NCBI GenBank assembly: GCA_023458755.1
Contig: JAEWYE010000020.1
Coordinates: forward strand, 1 to 64,000
Source: Bacillota bacterium
GTDB lineage: Bacteria > Bacillota > Clostridia > Oscillospirales > Acutalibacteraceae
DNA length: 64,000 nucleotides
Direction: 5' to 3'
The notes beneath the pieces are model-generated. The model saw only the letters and a program-made list of their open reading frames with translations. It had not been told where the DNA came from and did not search any database. Shown one piece after another: positions 53,239 through 59,943 of the stretch; positions within the stretch are counted from its first letter, which is position 1, and each line of letters opens with the position of its first letter. The translations under genes and the position numbers were made by a program.

Positions 53239-53414
53239 TTGAAAACCTCCTTTTTGATAAGGTTATTCTTACCAAAATAGGAACGGTTAGTACAAATAAA
53301 ATGGAAAGGAACAAGAAATGATTGGAAACACTCGGTTCCGCCGAGCGAACATAGAACTTAGCCGCCGGCGCGTGGCAACATTTTCTTGATATTGCCAAAG
53401 ATTGTGTTAAAATA

Positions 53415-53466
53415 GAACTTATATGGAACATATATAACTGGAGCATAATCAGGTTATTTATATAAT
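53415..53466 (+). repeat. Cassette-associated repeat, copy A
   Basis: GAACTT at the left, GGAGCATAATCAGG in the middle and TTATTTATATAA at the right, followed 38 bases later by the TIGR04076-like gene. It is the shortest copy and lacks the ATGACAT block. A TGGCAA/TTGCCA inverted repeat lies just upstream near 53382-53399. Confidence 0.6.
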
Positions 53467-53503
53467 ACGGCAGATTGACAAGTTTGAATTTGGAGGGTTA
53501 ACT

Positions 53504-53857
53504 ATGAAAAAATGGTATGATGAGGAGTACGAATGGGAAATTGAGGTAACTGGGTTTCTTCGGGGCGACCACACAGAGCACTATTGCCGAAACGGTGAAG
53601 AAATCGGGGATAAGTACACCTGCACCTATGGCTGTCCTGTAAACACAGACGGGCAGGGTATTTGCTCCAAAGTGATGTTGATTATGTTCCCAATCATGGA
53701 GGCGGTCAGAAGCGGTGGAGATTTAGAGAACATCGGCGGAAATGGGAAATATAGTAAGGATATTGTATGTCCAGATGGCTGTGTTATGTTTAGGCTGACG
53801 GCGAAGAGACTCGGAAATGAAAATTTTTATAAGGGCAAGTTTTTCGATCAACTTTAA
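53504..53857 (+). CDS. TIGR04076-like small protein
   Basis: 117 residues, cytoplasmic. Six Cys and several Gly-rich turns (CRNGEEIGD, CTYGCPVNTDGQGICSKV, CPDGCVMFRL) suggest a compact zinc- or disulfide-rich domain and match my recollection of TIGR04076. Function unknown. GGAGGG lies eight bases before ATG. First gene of a row of unrelated small genes, each after a copy of the same repeat. Confidence 0.7.
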   Translation: MKKWYDEEYEWEIEVTGFLRGDHTEHYCRNGEEIGDKYTCTYGCPVNTDGQGICSKVMLIMFPIMEAVRSGGDLENIGGNGKYSKDIVCPDGCVMFRLTAKRLGNENFYKGKFFDQL

Positions 53858-53949
53858 TTTTTATCGTGTTCCGTTTAATAATAAGCCGAATTACAGAAAT
53901 ACCAGTTTATCAGCAAGATTATAAGCATACTGGGGTTTCCCCGCTATTC

Positions 53950-54003
53950 GAACTTCCCATTGCAATATAACATCCAGCGGAGCATAATTCAGCTATTATA
54001 TAG
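53950..54003 (+). repeat. Cassette-associated repeat, copy B
   Basis: GAACTTC at 53950, AACATCCAGCGGAGCATAATTC in the middle (22 bases, 53969-53990 approximately) and CTATTATATAG at the right. It is the copy closest to E. It stands 29 bases before the DUF2200-like gene. Confidence 0.65.
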
Positions 54004-54032
54004 TTGTTTATAAAAGATAAGGAGACTTCAGA

Positions 54033-54383
54033 ATGGAAAGACCGCGTATCTTTACCATGCCATTTTCCAAAATCTATCCCCTTTATATACAAAAAGCAGA
54101 GAAAAAAGGGAGAACAAAAAAAGAAGTAGATGAAATCATTTTTTGGCTCACCGGTTATAATGAAGATTTATTACAACAACAAATAAACAAGGAAGTAGAT
54201 TTAGAAACATTCTTTAAACAAGCACCTCAAATAAATCCGGATGCTTTGCTCATCAAAGGAGTTATTTGTGGATATCGCGTGGAAGAAATCGAAAATGAAC
54301 TAATGCGGCAAATACGATGTTTAGATAAATTAATAGATGAGTTAGCGAAAGGGAAGGCAATGCAAACAGTATTGAGAAAATAA
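54033..54383 (+). CDS. DUF2200-like protein
   Basis: 116 residues. The start MERPRIFTMPFSKIYPLYI, then KAEKKGRTKKEVDEIIFWLTGY, and a C-terminal helix (LMRQIRCLDKLIDELAKGK) are typical of DUF2200, a small cytoplasmic helical family of unknown function found in accessory and integron-borne regions. AAGGAGA lies before the ATG. Monocistronic in the repeat-linked array. Confidence 0.75.
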   Translation: MERPRIFTMPFSKIYPLYIQKAEKKGRTKKEVDEIIFWLTGYNEDLLQQQINKEVDLETFFKQAPQINPDALLIKGVICGYRVEEIENELMRQIRCLDKLIDELAKGKAMQTVLRK

Positions 54384-54420
54384 TTTGTTGTGAAGAACCG
54401 CGAAACGTAGAATGATGATT

Positions 54421-54485
54421 GAGCTTCGGGGTTTGTTTATGACACTCATTGAGACACGTTTTATAATTGGCAAGTTAGGCTATAG
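54421..54485 (+). repeat. Cassette-associated repeat, copy C
   Basis: GAGCTTCGGGGTTTGTTTATGACACTC, longer and more diverged, followed by TTTTATAAT and GTTAGGCTATAG. In this copy ATGACA and TATAAT are 17 bases apart, so it could act as a promoter. It ends about eight bases before the next gene. Confidence 0.55.
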
Positions 54486-54493
54486 GAGATAAA

Positions 54494-55012
54494 ATGAGCG
54501 GATTTTTTTTGCTAATTCCATTTTTACTGATAAGATTTGGACTTTTAAGTTTAATAAGCAAAGAAGGGATAAAACGTGCGGCTTTCTTTGCTCCGCTAAT
54601 CGGACGGGAAAAAGTAGCTTACGTGTTTTATCAGATTTCAACCATTTTGATTTTTGTCTATCTATTCTTCCTTAGGATTACAACTGAAACGAATTGGTTT
54701 TACGCAGGTTTGATGATATTGGGATTTGGAATTTTGCTGTGTCTTGTGTCTGTAATTAATTTTGCAAAACCTGCGGAGAATGGCATCAATTTTAAAGGAT
54801 TATACCGGATTTCCCGTAACCCAATGTATGTGGCATATTTTATATATTTTCTCAGCTGTGTAGTGCTTACTCAATCACTGCTATTATTTGCAATACTGAT
54901 AGTCTTTCAAATATCTGCGCATTGGATTATCCTGTCTGAAGAGAGATGGTGCATAAAGGAATTTGGGGATGAGTACAAAAATTATATGAATAAGGTAAGG
55001 CGATATATTTAG
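54494..55012 (+). CDS. Isoprenylcysteine carboxyl methyltransferase-like membrane protein
   Basis: 172 residues, five hydrophobic helices. C-terminal motifs RISRNPMYVAYFIYF, then SEERWCIKEFGDEYKNYMNKVRRYI, match the bacterial ICMT/phospholipid methyltransferase family, whose SAM and substrate sites lie in this part. The physiological substrate is unknown; bacterial members may methylate isoprenoids, lipids or small molecules. GGAGA precedes the ATG. Confidence 0.85.
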   Translation: MSGFFLLIPFLLIRFGLLSLISKEGIKRAAFFAPLIGREKVAYVFYQISTILIFVYLFFLRITTETNWFYAGLMILGFGILLCLVSVINFAKPAENGINFKGLYRISRNPMYVAYFIYFLSCVVLTQSLLLFAILIVFQISAHWIILSEERWCIKEFGDEYKNYMNKVRRYI

Positions 55013-55048
55013 CAATTCGTCAGTACAATCTTTAATGATCATCCCTTT

Positions 55049-55103
55049 GAACTTCTCAGTTGGTTATGACATTCGTTGCAAACATGATCGGATTATTTAT
55101 ATT
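55049..55103 (+). repeat. Cassette-associated repeat, copy D
   Basis: GAACTTCTCAGTTGGTTATGACATTC at the left and GGATTATTTATATTAA at the right, just before the ribosome site of the DUF1801-like gene. The central block differs (TTGCAAACATGATC in place of GGAGCATAATTC). Confidence 0.55.
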
Positions 55104-55118
55104 AAATGGAGGATGAAA

Positions 55119-55475
55119 ATGAGTTTTGCTTCAGTTTATGAATATATCAACAGCCTAGATGAAAATGCAAAAAAGTATATTTCCGAGTTTGTAAACTTTA
55201 TGAAATCTGAATTTCCTGAGATAGTACCTAAAATTAGCTTTGCAATGCCGATGTGGTGGGCTGGTTCTAAAATGTACGATGGTTATGTGGCAGTTTCAGC
55301 CTCCAAAAACCACTATTCCATACATTTTTGTGATGAGAACTGTCTTACTAAACTGAAAGGACAGCTACCGAATTGTACCTTCGGGAAAAGGTGTATTAAT
55401 ATTAAGTATGGTGACGAACATGCAATTTCTATTGTGAAGCAGCTTGTTATTCAATATATGAACAACATATTGTAA
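55119..55475 (+). CDS. DUF1801/YdhG-like protein
   Basis: 118 residues. VPKISFAMPMWWAG, YVAVSASKNHYSIHFCDE, and LPNCTFGKRCINIKYGDEHA resemble DUF1801 domains (YdhG-like, beta-rich, often near stress or iron genes). Function unknown. ATG 55119 was chosen for correct spacing to GGAGG; ATG 55113 abuts the site. Confidence 0.75.
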   Translation: MSFASVYEYINSLDENAKKYISEFVNFMKSEFPEIVPKISFAMPMWWAGSKMYDGYVAVSASKNHYSIHFCDENCLTKLKGQLPNCTFGKRCINIKYGDEHAISIVKQLVIQYMNNIL

Positions 55476-55503
55476 GCAGAATCGGCAATTGGTCACTTTT
55501 GCC

Positions 55504-55558
55504 GAACTTCGCATCGCGTTCATGACATCCAACAGGAGTATAATTTAGTTATTTATAG
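55504..55558 (+). repeat. Cassette-associated repeat, copy E
   Basis: GAACTTCGCATC, then ATGACATCCAACAGGAGTATAA, and TTAGTTATTTATAG. It aligns with copy B with few gaps at about three-quarters identity. A TCGGCAA/TTGCCGA inverted repeat lies just upstream (about 55481-55505). It precedes the GNAT gene. Confidence 0.65.
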
Positions 55559-55577
55559 AATGAAAAGAGGGGTTGCT

Positions 55578-56009
55578 TTGATTGTTAGACCAATGTTAAT
55601 AGAAGATTATAATGCTGTATATGGTTTGTGGTCTTCTACTGCAGGAATGGGAATGCGCAGTTTAGATGATTCACTGGAGGGCATCACACGATTTTTGAAT
55701 CGAAATCCTACCACATGTTTTGTAGCAGAACTTGATAAACAAATTGCAGGTGTGATATTATGTGGACAAGACGGTAGAAGAGGCTATATTTATCATACGG
55801 CTGTCAATCCCGATTACAGAAAAAGAGGAATAGGCAAAGCCTTAGTGAATGCAACGCTTGAAGCGTTAAAAAAAGAGCAAATCAATAAAGTTGCGCTTGT
55901 TGTATTTGCGACGAACCGTTTAGGAAATGAATTTTGGGAACATATCGGCTTTGAAGTGCGAAATGATTTGGTTTATCGAAATATTAGTCTGAATACCCAA
56001 AATACATAA
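55578..56009 (+). CDS. GNAT-family N-acetyltransferase
   Basis: 143 residues. Acetyl-CoA loop PDYRKRGIGKALV, with GYIYHTAVNP before and NRLGNEFWEHIGFEVR after. Substrate unknown. The start was placed at TTG 55578 because AGAGGGG lies five bases upstream; an ATG at 55560 precedes the site. Fifth gene of the repeat-linked row. Confidence 0.85.
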   Translation: MIVRPMLIEDYNAVYGLWSSTAGMGMRSLDDSLEGITRFLNRNPTTCFVAELDKQIAGVILCGQDGRRGYIYHTAVNPDYRKRGIGKALVNATLEALKKEQINKVALVVFATNRLGNEFWEHIGFEVRNDLVYRNISLNTQNT

Positions 56010-56047
56010 GATCAAGTGAAATTTATTATTAATTGAAGGGGAATAGT

Positions 56048-56836
56048 ATGCATTTGTTTAATGCCAGTTCATTGTTTAATGAAAGTGCTGAAAAAGAAGT
56101 GTTGGATATTGTAAATAATCCGGAAAGATTAAGAAATAGAATCATTGAAGCCAAGAAAATGCTTATGAAAACGTATAATTTTAAAGCTTATAATCTGCCG
56201 GAAGATTTTACTGCTTCGTCCTATATAATAGCGGCGAATCATTTAACGGATTCGGATGCTCCGCTCATAATGAGTTATTATTATGAGCTTATGCATTCCG
56301 TTACAGATACTTATCCGGCGCTGTTTGTTTTTGCAAAAGAGAATTGCTTTAATGGGGTTTCCATACCAAAAGAATTAATACCGATATTAGAAATGGAGAA
56401 GGTTTTTGCGGTTGACCGTGAAAGTTCTACCGGATCAAGGGCGGCAATAAGGGCTGCTGAAAAATGGTTTGCTGAAGGTAAAAAACCAAAGCATTTTCTC
56501 ATTTTCTCTCAAGGGACGATTTATGACATAAATAAAGACCGAGCAGAAGATATTGAACGGGGAGCATTCTGGTTAGCCAGATTGCTGGATATTCCTGTTT
56601 TACCGGCTTTCATTGAGCAGGCGGTCGAAGGGGCTGATAACCGTTTGGTATTTGGAAAACCAATTTCCATACCAAAAGGCTGCCGGAATTTTGATGATTA
56701 TAAGCAATTATGGCTAGAAAGAGTAATTGAGGCACAGAACGAATTAGAGGCTCTCACAGGAATCCCGGCAAGGCAAGCCGAGCTTGATAAAGAACATCAA
56801 ACGCGAAAAAGATTTAGGCCAACCAAAGCCGAGTAA
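56048..56836 (+). CDS. PlsC-like acyltransferase
   Basis: 262 residues. The catalytic H-x4-D motif appears as NHLTDSDAPL, followed by an FAKENCFNG substrate segment and FSQGTIYDINK in place of the usual EGT block. Members transfer acyl groups to glycerol phosphate or similar acceptors at the membrane. No membrane anchor is obvious. AAGGGG lies before ATG 56048. No clear repeat copy stands directly before it. Confidence 0.8.
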   Translation: MHLFNASSLFNESAEKEVLDIVNNPERLRNRIIEAKKMLMKTYNFKAYNLPEDFTASSYIIAANHLTDSDAPLIMSYYYELMHSVTDTYPALFVFAKENCFNGVSIPKELIPILEMEKVFAVDRESSTGSRAAIRAAEKWFAEGKKPKHFLIFSQGTIYDINKDRAEDIERGAFWLARLLDIPVLPAFIEQAVEGADNRLVFGKPISIPKGCRNFDDYKQLWLERVIEAQNELEALTGIPARQAELDKEHQTRKRFRPTKAE

Positions 56837-56837
56837 A

Positions 56838-57212
56838 TCAGGGCTTTGAATCTTTTTCCTTTCCAAGCTTTTTTAGAATATCGCGGTTAAGTGCCTCGCG
56901 CCAGTCTTCTGTGTATGTCCTGGCACTGCGCAGCAGCTCATCGCAGAACGCGGCTACGTCTTCACCGGTAATTTCCAGAACGTGTTTGCCCTCCGCCGCG
57001 CCGGCCTCGAACAGTTCTATCAAGTCATAATGAATCTTCATCATGTCATAGCCGGATCCCGCTGCGAACATCCACATGTGTCCTTGAATTTTCTTAAATA
57101 CATATTGATAGTCTTTCGGCAGAGCTTCTACTCTTGCCATCTGTTGCTTGTATTCGCGCTTGCTCGCAATCATTTTCTTGATATTGAGATAATTATCGAA
57201 AAACTCAGACAT
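56838..57212 (-). CDS. DUF1048 protein
   Basis: 124 residues. The start MSEFFDNYLNIKKMI and the HMWMFAAGSGYDMMKIHYDLIELFE segment identify DUF1048, small helical proteins that in Firmicutes nearly always accompany a PadR regulator. Possibly a regulator partner or effector sensor. GGAGG lies before ATG 57212. It overlaps padR by eight bases. Confidence 0.85.
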   Translation of the reverse strand: MSEFFDNYLNIKKMIASKREYKQQMARVEALPKDYQYVFKKIQGHMWMFAAGSGYDMMKIHYDLIELFEAGAAEGKHVLEITGEDVAAFCDELLRSARTYTEDWREALNRDILKKLGKEKDSKP

Positions 57213-57537
57213 TTGACTGATCCTCCTTTAATTGATTAATTTTTGACGCAACAAATTTCCATTTTTCCCAAAATCGGCTCAGTTCTTCGCGCCCTGCGTC
57301 GTTAAGCGCGTAAAACTTACGGGGCGGTCCCATGTCGGAGGGCTTTTTGGTGACCTTCACCAACTCACTTTTTTCAAGTCGGAGCAGTATAGTATACACC
57401 GTTCCCTCCACAACATCGGTGAAACCGAGGGTATTCAGCCGCCGCGTAATTTCGTAGCCATAGGTTTCTTCGCGGCTTATAATTTCAAGCACGCAGCCCT
57501 CAAGCACGCCTTTGAGCATTTCTGTTAGGTTTTCCAG
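57205..57537 (-). CDS. PadR-family transcriptional regulator, probable CTG start
   Basis: 110 residues. The winged helix with LEIISREETYGYEITRRL, then VEGTVYTILLRLEKSELV, is PadR. Family members typically begin MENLTEMLKGVLEG; here the matching codon is CTG at 57537, with AGAGGTG six bases upstream, so a rare CTG start is likely. An upstream GTG at 57555 lies within the ribosome-site region. Cotranscribed with the DUF1048 gene, presumably autoregulated through the dyad at 57572. Confidence 0.85.
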   Translation of the reverse strand: MENLTEMLKGVLEGCVLEIISREETYGYEITRRLNTLGFTDVVEGTVYTILLRLEKSELVKVTKKPSDMGPPRKFYALNDAGREELSRFWEKWKFVASKINQLKEDQSNV

Positions 57538-57571
57538 TACAATCACCTCTTTCACTATTACGTGTGACTTA

Positions 57572-57610
57572 CTACTGCTATATAGTAGCACAAAGTAGTG
57601 GAGCTGTCAA
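57572..57610 (-). promoter_or_regulatory. Promoter and operator of padR-DUF1048
   Basis: On the minus strand TTGACA (plus 57605-57610), 17 bases, TACTAT (plus 57582-57587). The dyad CTACT-N7-AGTAG (57572-57588) covers the -10 box, which is the expected place for PadR autorepression. Confidence 0.65.
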
Positions 57611-57693
57611 GAATGCTGAACAGTCACATGAAAAATATTTTTTATGAGATTTGCAAATCTAAACATGCGTGGGAGCTATTTTTATAAAAATGC

Positions 57694-57722
57694 TTGACAT
57701 TTACCGGCGTTTTACATATAAT
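57694..57722 (+). promoter_or_regulatory. Perfect consensus promoter of the tRNA operon
   Basis: TTGACA at 57694-57699, exactly 17 bases, TATAAT at 57717-57722. Confidence 0.9.
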
Positions 57723-57820
57723 TAATAAGCTGTCCGATGACGCGGTCACAAGTTAATTGCCACATAGTAAAGCCATTAGCCGCACAGCAGCGGAACTTAA
57801 GCTGTGCAAATCGTCAGCAA

Positions 57821-57897
57821 CGAGGTGTAACTCAGCTTGGTAGAGTGCTTGGTTTGGGACCAAGATGCCGCAGGTTCGAACCCTGTCACCTCGACCA
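57821..57897 (+). tRNA. tRNA-Pro (anticodon TGG)
   Basis: 77 bases including encoded CCA. Acceptor arm CGAGGTG/CACCTCG, anticodon stem CTTGG/CCAAG around TTTGGGA, and T-arm CAGG, TTCGAAC, CCTG. Confidence 0.97.
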
Positions 57898-57963
57898 CCG
57901 AATCCACTATTTCTAGCAAATATGTTAGGAATATCATATATATTGATTAAACACTGGAATTGT

Positions 57964-58039
57964 GCTGGTGTAGCTCAGCTGGTAGAGCAGCTGATTTGTA
58001 ATCAGCAGGTCGGGGGTTCAAATCCGTCCACCAGCTCCA
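57964..58039 (+). tRNA. tRNA-Thr (anticodon TGT)
   Basis: 76 bases including encoded CCA. Acceptor GCTGGTG/CACCAGC, anticodon stem GCTGA/TCAGC around TTTGTAA, and a GGTTCAAATCC T-arm. Confidence 0.97.
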
Positions 58040-58067
58040 CTTTTTGTGTTTTATCAATTCCATATTT

Positions 58068-58153
58068 GGAGGAGTTCCCGAGTGGCCAAAGGGGGCAGAC
58101 TGTAAATCTGTTGCTTTATTGCTTCGATGGTCCGAATCCATCCTCCTCCACCA
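58068..58153 (+). tRNA. tRNA-Tyr (anticodon GTA)
   Basis: 86 bases including encoded CCA, with a long variable arm of class II type. Acceptor GGAGGAG/CTCCTCC, anticodon loop CTGTAAA. Confidence 0.96.
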
Positions 58154-58157
58154 AAAA

Positions 58158-58198
58158 TTGACCGAAGCATTGATGAGATGCCTTGGTCAATTCTTTTT
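58158..58198 (+). terminator. Terminator of the tRNA operon
   Basis: TTGACCGAAGCAT (58158-58170) pairs with ATGCCTTGGTCAA (58178-58190) with a few mismatches, then TTCTTTTT. Confidence 0.8.
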
Positions 58199-58355
58199 AT
58201 CCATATTAGAAAGGTCTGCAATACAAGGGGTATTCAAAATCCTTTGCATCGTAGGTCTTTTTGTACTTTGGGACATCATCGGCATTTTCAATTCAGGCAG
58301 AAACTCGAATACTCCTTGAGGAGAAATAAAATAGTTTTATAAACAGTGTATGACT

Positions 58356-58371
58356 TGCTCCGGAAGGAGCA
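58356..58371. repeat. Perfect hairpin between the tRNA operon and the mobile-element genes
   Basis: TGCTCC-GGAA-GGAGCA. The surrounding 58200-58398 shows no gene. This stretch may contain an integration boundary, but I see no repeat of the tRNA ends. Confidence 0.4.
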
Positions 58372-58398
58372 CTTACCTAAATTTGTCATAAAAAGGTA

Positions 58399-58422
58399 GT
58401 GCCAGAGAGATTCCTCTGACAC
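58399..58422 (-). terminator. Terminator of the zinc-motif protein gene
   Basis: GTGCCAGAG (58399-58407) and CTCTGACAC (58414-58422), followed on the minus strand by TACCTTTTTA. Confidence 0.6.
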
Positions 58423-58435
58423 CGCTAAATTTGTT

Positions 58436-59212
58436 TTAGCAGTCAAAATACATCGCAAGCACTATATCTAAGATTCGATTTGCCTCTTCGCGGTAGTATT
58501 CGGTACGCATGGACTGGTTTGCTTTTAGACCCTCAACGTTAATCTGACCGATACCATCAATCTTGTCTGGGGCGAGATCCGCCACCTGCTGACGGACCTT
58601 GTTGGCGGCATCGTGGCCGAGCTGGAGCCTGTCCGCAAATTCCGCGCCGTTGATGCCCAGCGCCATCAAGAGCAGCGCCAGCCCGTGCTTCGGGGAGATT
58701 TTGATGAGCTGTTCAGACTTATGAAGAAACTCCATCTGAGCTTCAGAGAGGTTCTCCCTATTGAGGTAATCATCCTCAACGGAGGATGCCGTGGCGGCGG
58801 TGTATCCGAATTCATCCTCAAGGGATTCAACGGACACGACGAGCTTGTCCTTGCGCACATATTCGTTCCGATGAGAACAGGACTTGCAGGCCGGGTGGTT
58901 TGTCCCGTTTTTGCGGGGGCACTCTTTGATAGAGCCGTCCGGCTGCGGGATCATGCAGCGTCCGTCACGCTTCGTGGGGAGTTGGGAGTTGACCCAGTCG
59001 TTAAATTGACTCTTTGCTATCGTCTCAAACTCTATAGGCACAGCTTTGAGGACAGTCTTGAAGAATTGACCCCCCATATGGACTGTGACAATGCTCTGGG
59101 GATTGGTGCAGTTTTCTCTGACATCATCTTCATCATAGGGGGTCAGTACCAGGACCTCGCCCGGCACGAGGGGCTTGCCGTTGTAATTATGGGTTCTTTC
59201 TACTTTTGCCAT
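58436..59212 (-). CDS. Mobile-element protein with a Cys-rich zinc-like motif
   Basis: 258 residues. Unknown function. A C-RKNGTNHPACKSC cluster (Cys at about 98, 108 and 111, plus Cys86) suggests a zinc site near residue 100. The C-terminal 90 residues contain a helical segment (LALLLMALGINGAEFADRL, then LQLGHDAANKVRQQV) that may be a DNA-binding domain. The gene is GC-richer than its right-hand neighbours. The ribosome site is weak (GAGGT). It seems to belong to an integrated element rather than to housekeeping DNA (inference). Confidence 0.6.
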   Translation of the reverse strand: MAKVERTHNYNGKPLVPGEVLVLTPYDEDDVRENCTNPQSIVTVHMGGQFFKTVLKAVPIEFETIAKSQFNDWVNSQLPTKRDGRCMIPQPDGSIKECPRKNGTNHPACKSCSHRNEYVRKDKLVVSVESLEDEFGYTAATASSVEDDYLNRENLSEAQMEFLHKSEQLIKISPKHGLALLLMALGINGAEFADRLQLGHDAANKVRQQVADLAPDKIDGIGQINVEGLKANQSMRTEYYREEANRILDIVLAMYFDC

Positions 59213-59441
59213 CTTTTGACCTCATATCGCTTTCCGCGAAACGGGGTACATGGATGACAAAGCTGTTCAGTTGCTTCCTGACTATCACGAACGTCCTCCG
59301 TTTCGCTGATAGCCAGTTCCTCTGTAAAACTGGATATTGTTTATGGGTGGCTCGCCCGGCTGCGACAGAGCATCCTTGATCAGGGGATGCGCAGTCAAAG
59401 CGAGGTGCGGTTTAACGTCATGCGCCGGACATTTTAAAAAA

Positions 59442-59636
59442 TCAGCGATCGGAATACTTCAGCAGCAAATCGCTGTAGACCGCCTCGTAATGGCTGGGAC
59501 AAAGATCATCAGGGCATGTTGCGTCATACATCAGAAATGAAGATTCTACAACAGATTCATCAAATATTTCGCAAACAGCATTCGCCATATATTCAATGTC
59601 CTCAATCGAAACTCTCCAAGCCTTGCTCGCCATCAT
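59442..59636 (-). CDS. Small 64-residue protein of unknown function
   Basis: 64 residues, acidic, no family recognised (MMASKAWRVSIEDIEYM onwards). AGGAGG lies five bases before the ATG at 59636, and a perfect 16-base palindrome stands about 25 bases upstream. Between its end and the zinc-motif gene (59213-59441) there is an open frame without a start, not reported as a gene. Confidence 0.55.
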   Translation of the reverse strand: MMASKAWRVSIEDIEYMANAVCEIFDESVVESSFLMYDATCPDDLCPSHYEAVYSDLLLKYSDR

Positions 59637-59660
59637 GTTTTCCTCCTATGCGAAAAAGTC

Positions 59661-59676
59661 CCGTAATCGATTACGG
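59661..59676. promoter_or_regulatory. 16-base perfect palindrome upstream of the small gene
   Basis: CCGTAATCGATTACGG. On the minus strand it lies downstream of a GATAAT-like -10 box and upstream of the AGGAGG site, so it may be an operator or a 5' hairpin. Confidence 0.5.
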
Positions 59677-59717
59677 ACTTATTATCGCACAGCTCCTTTT
59701 TTTGCCCGTTGACAATA

Positions 59718-59736
59718 GTTCAATGAACCATTGAAC
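59718..59736. promoter_or_regulatory. Dyad GTTCAATG-AAC-CATTGAAC
   Basis: An exact eight-base-arm inverted repeat between the small gene and the next. Probably a repressor site of the element. 59737-59789 holds nothing else I can identify. Confidence 0.45.
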
Positions 59737-59789
59737 GGAGGTTCGCACGTCCTTTACAGATATCCGATTACAAAATGGGCAATCAGACA

Positions 59790-59823
59790 AAAAAACTCGC
59801 AACAATTCTTGTGCGAGTTTTTT
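59790..59823. terminator. Bidirectional terminator
   Basis: AAAAAACTCGCA (59790-59801) pairs perfectly with TGCGAGTTTTTT (59812-59823). It separates the small gene from the HsdR-tail gene. Confidence 0.88.
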
Positions 59824-59891
59824 GGGGAACATATTTGGTGAGAAGTAACGGATATTTTCGTTGAATAAAGTTCAACAAAGAAATTTTGACA

Positions 59892-59924
59892 CAAAAAAAG
59901 AGGCCAGATTTTACTCTGACCTCT
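59892..59924 (-). terminator. Terminator of the HsdR-tail fusion gene
   Basis: AGAGGCCAGA (59899-59908) pairs with TCTGACCTCT (59915-59924), one mismatch, followed on the minus strand by TTTTTTT. Confidence 0.8.
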
Positions 59925-59943
59925 CAATGGAGCGGTATATTAT

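Noticed and set aside
54460..54490. Classical integron attC site (GTTAGGC)
   Set aside because: Only the right-hand core is seen. No complementary left-hand core lies at the expected distance and the other copies lack the word.
58153..58436. Attachment-site duplication of a tRNA 3' end
   Set aside because: No repeat of the tRNA-Tyr 3' end was seen to the right within the window.
59213..59441. Open frame on the minus strand between the two mobile-element genes
   Set aside because: No ATG, GTG or TTG start with a ribosome site could be found and the predicted peptide matches nothing known to me.
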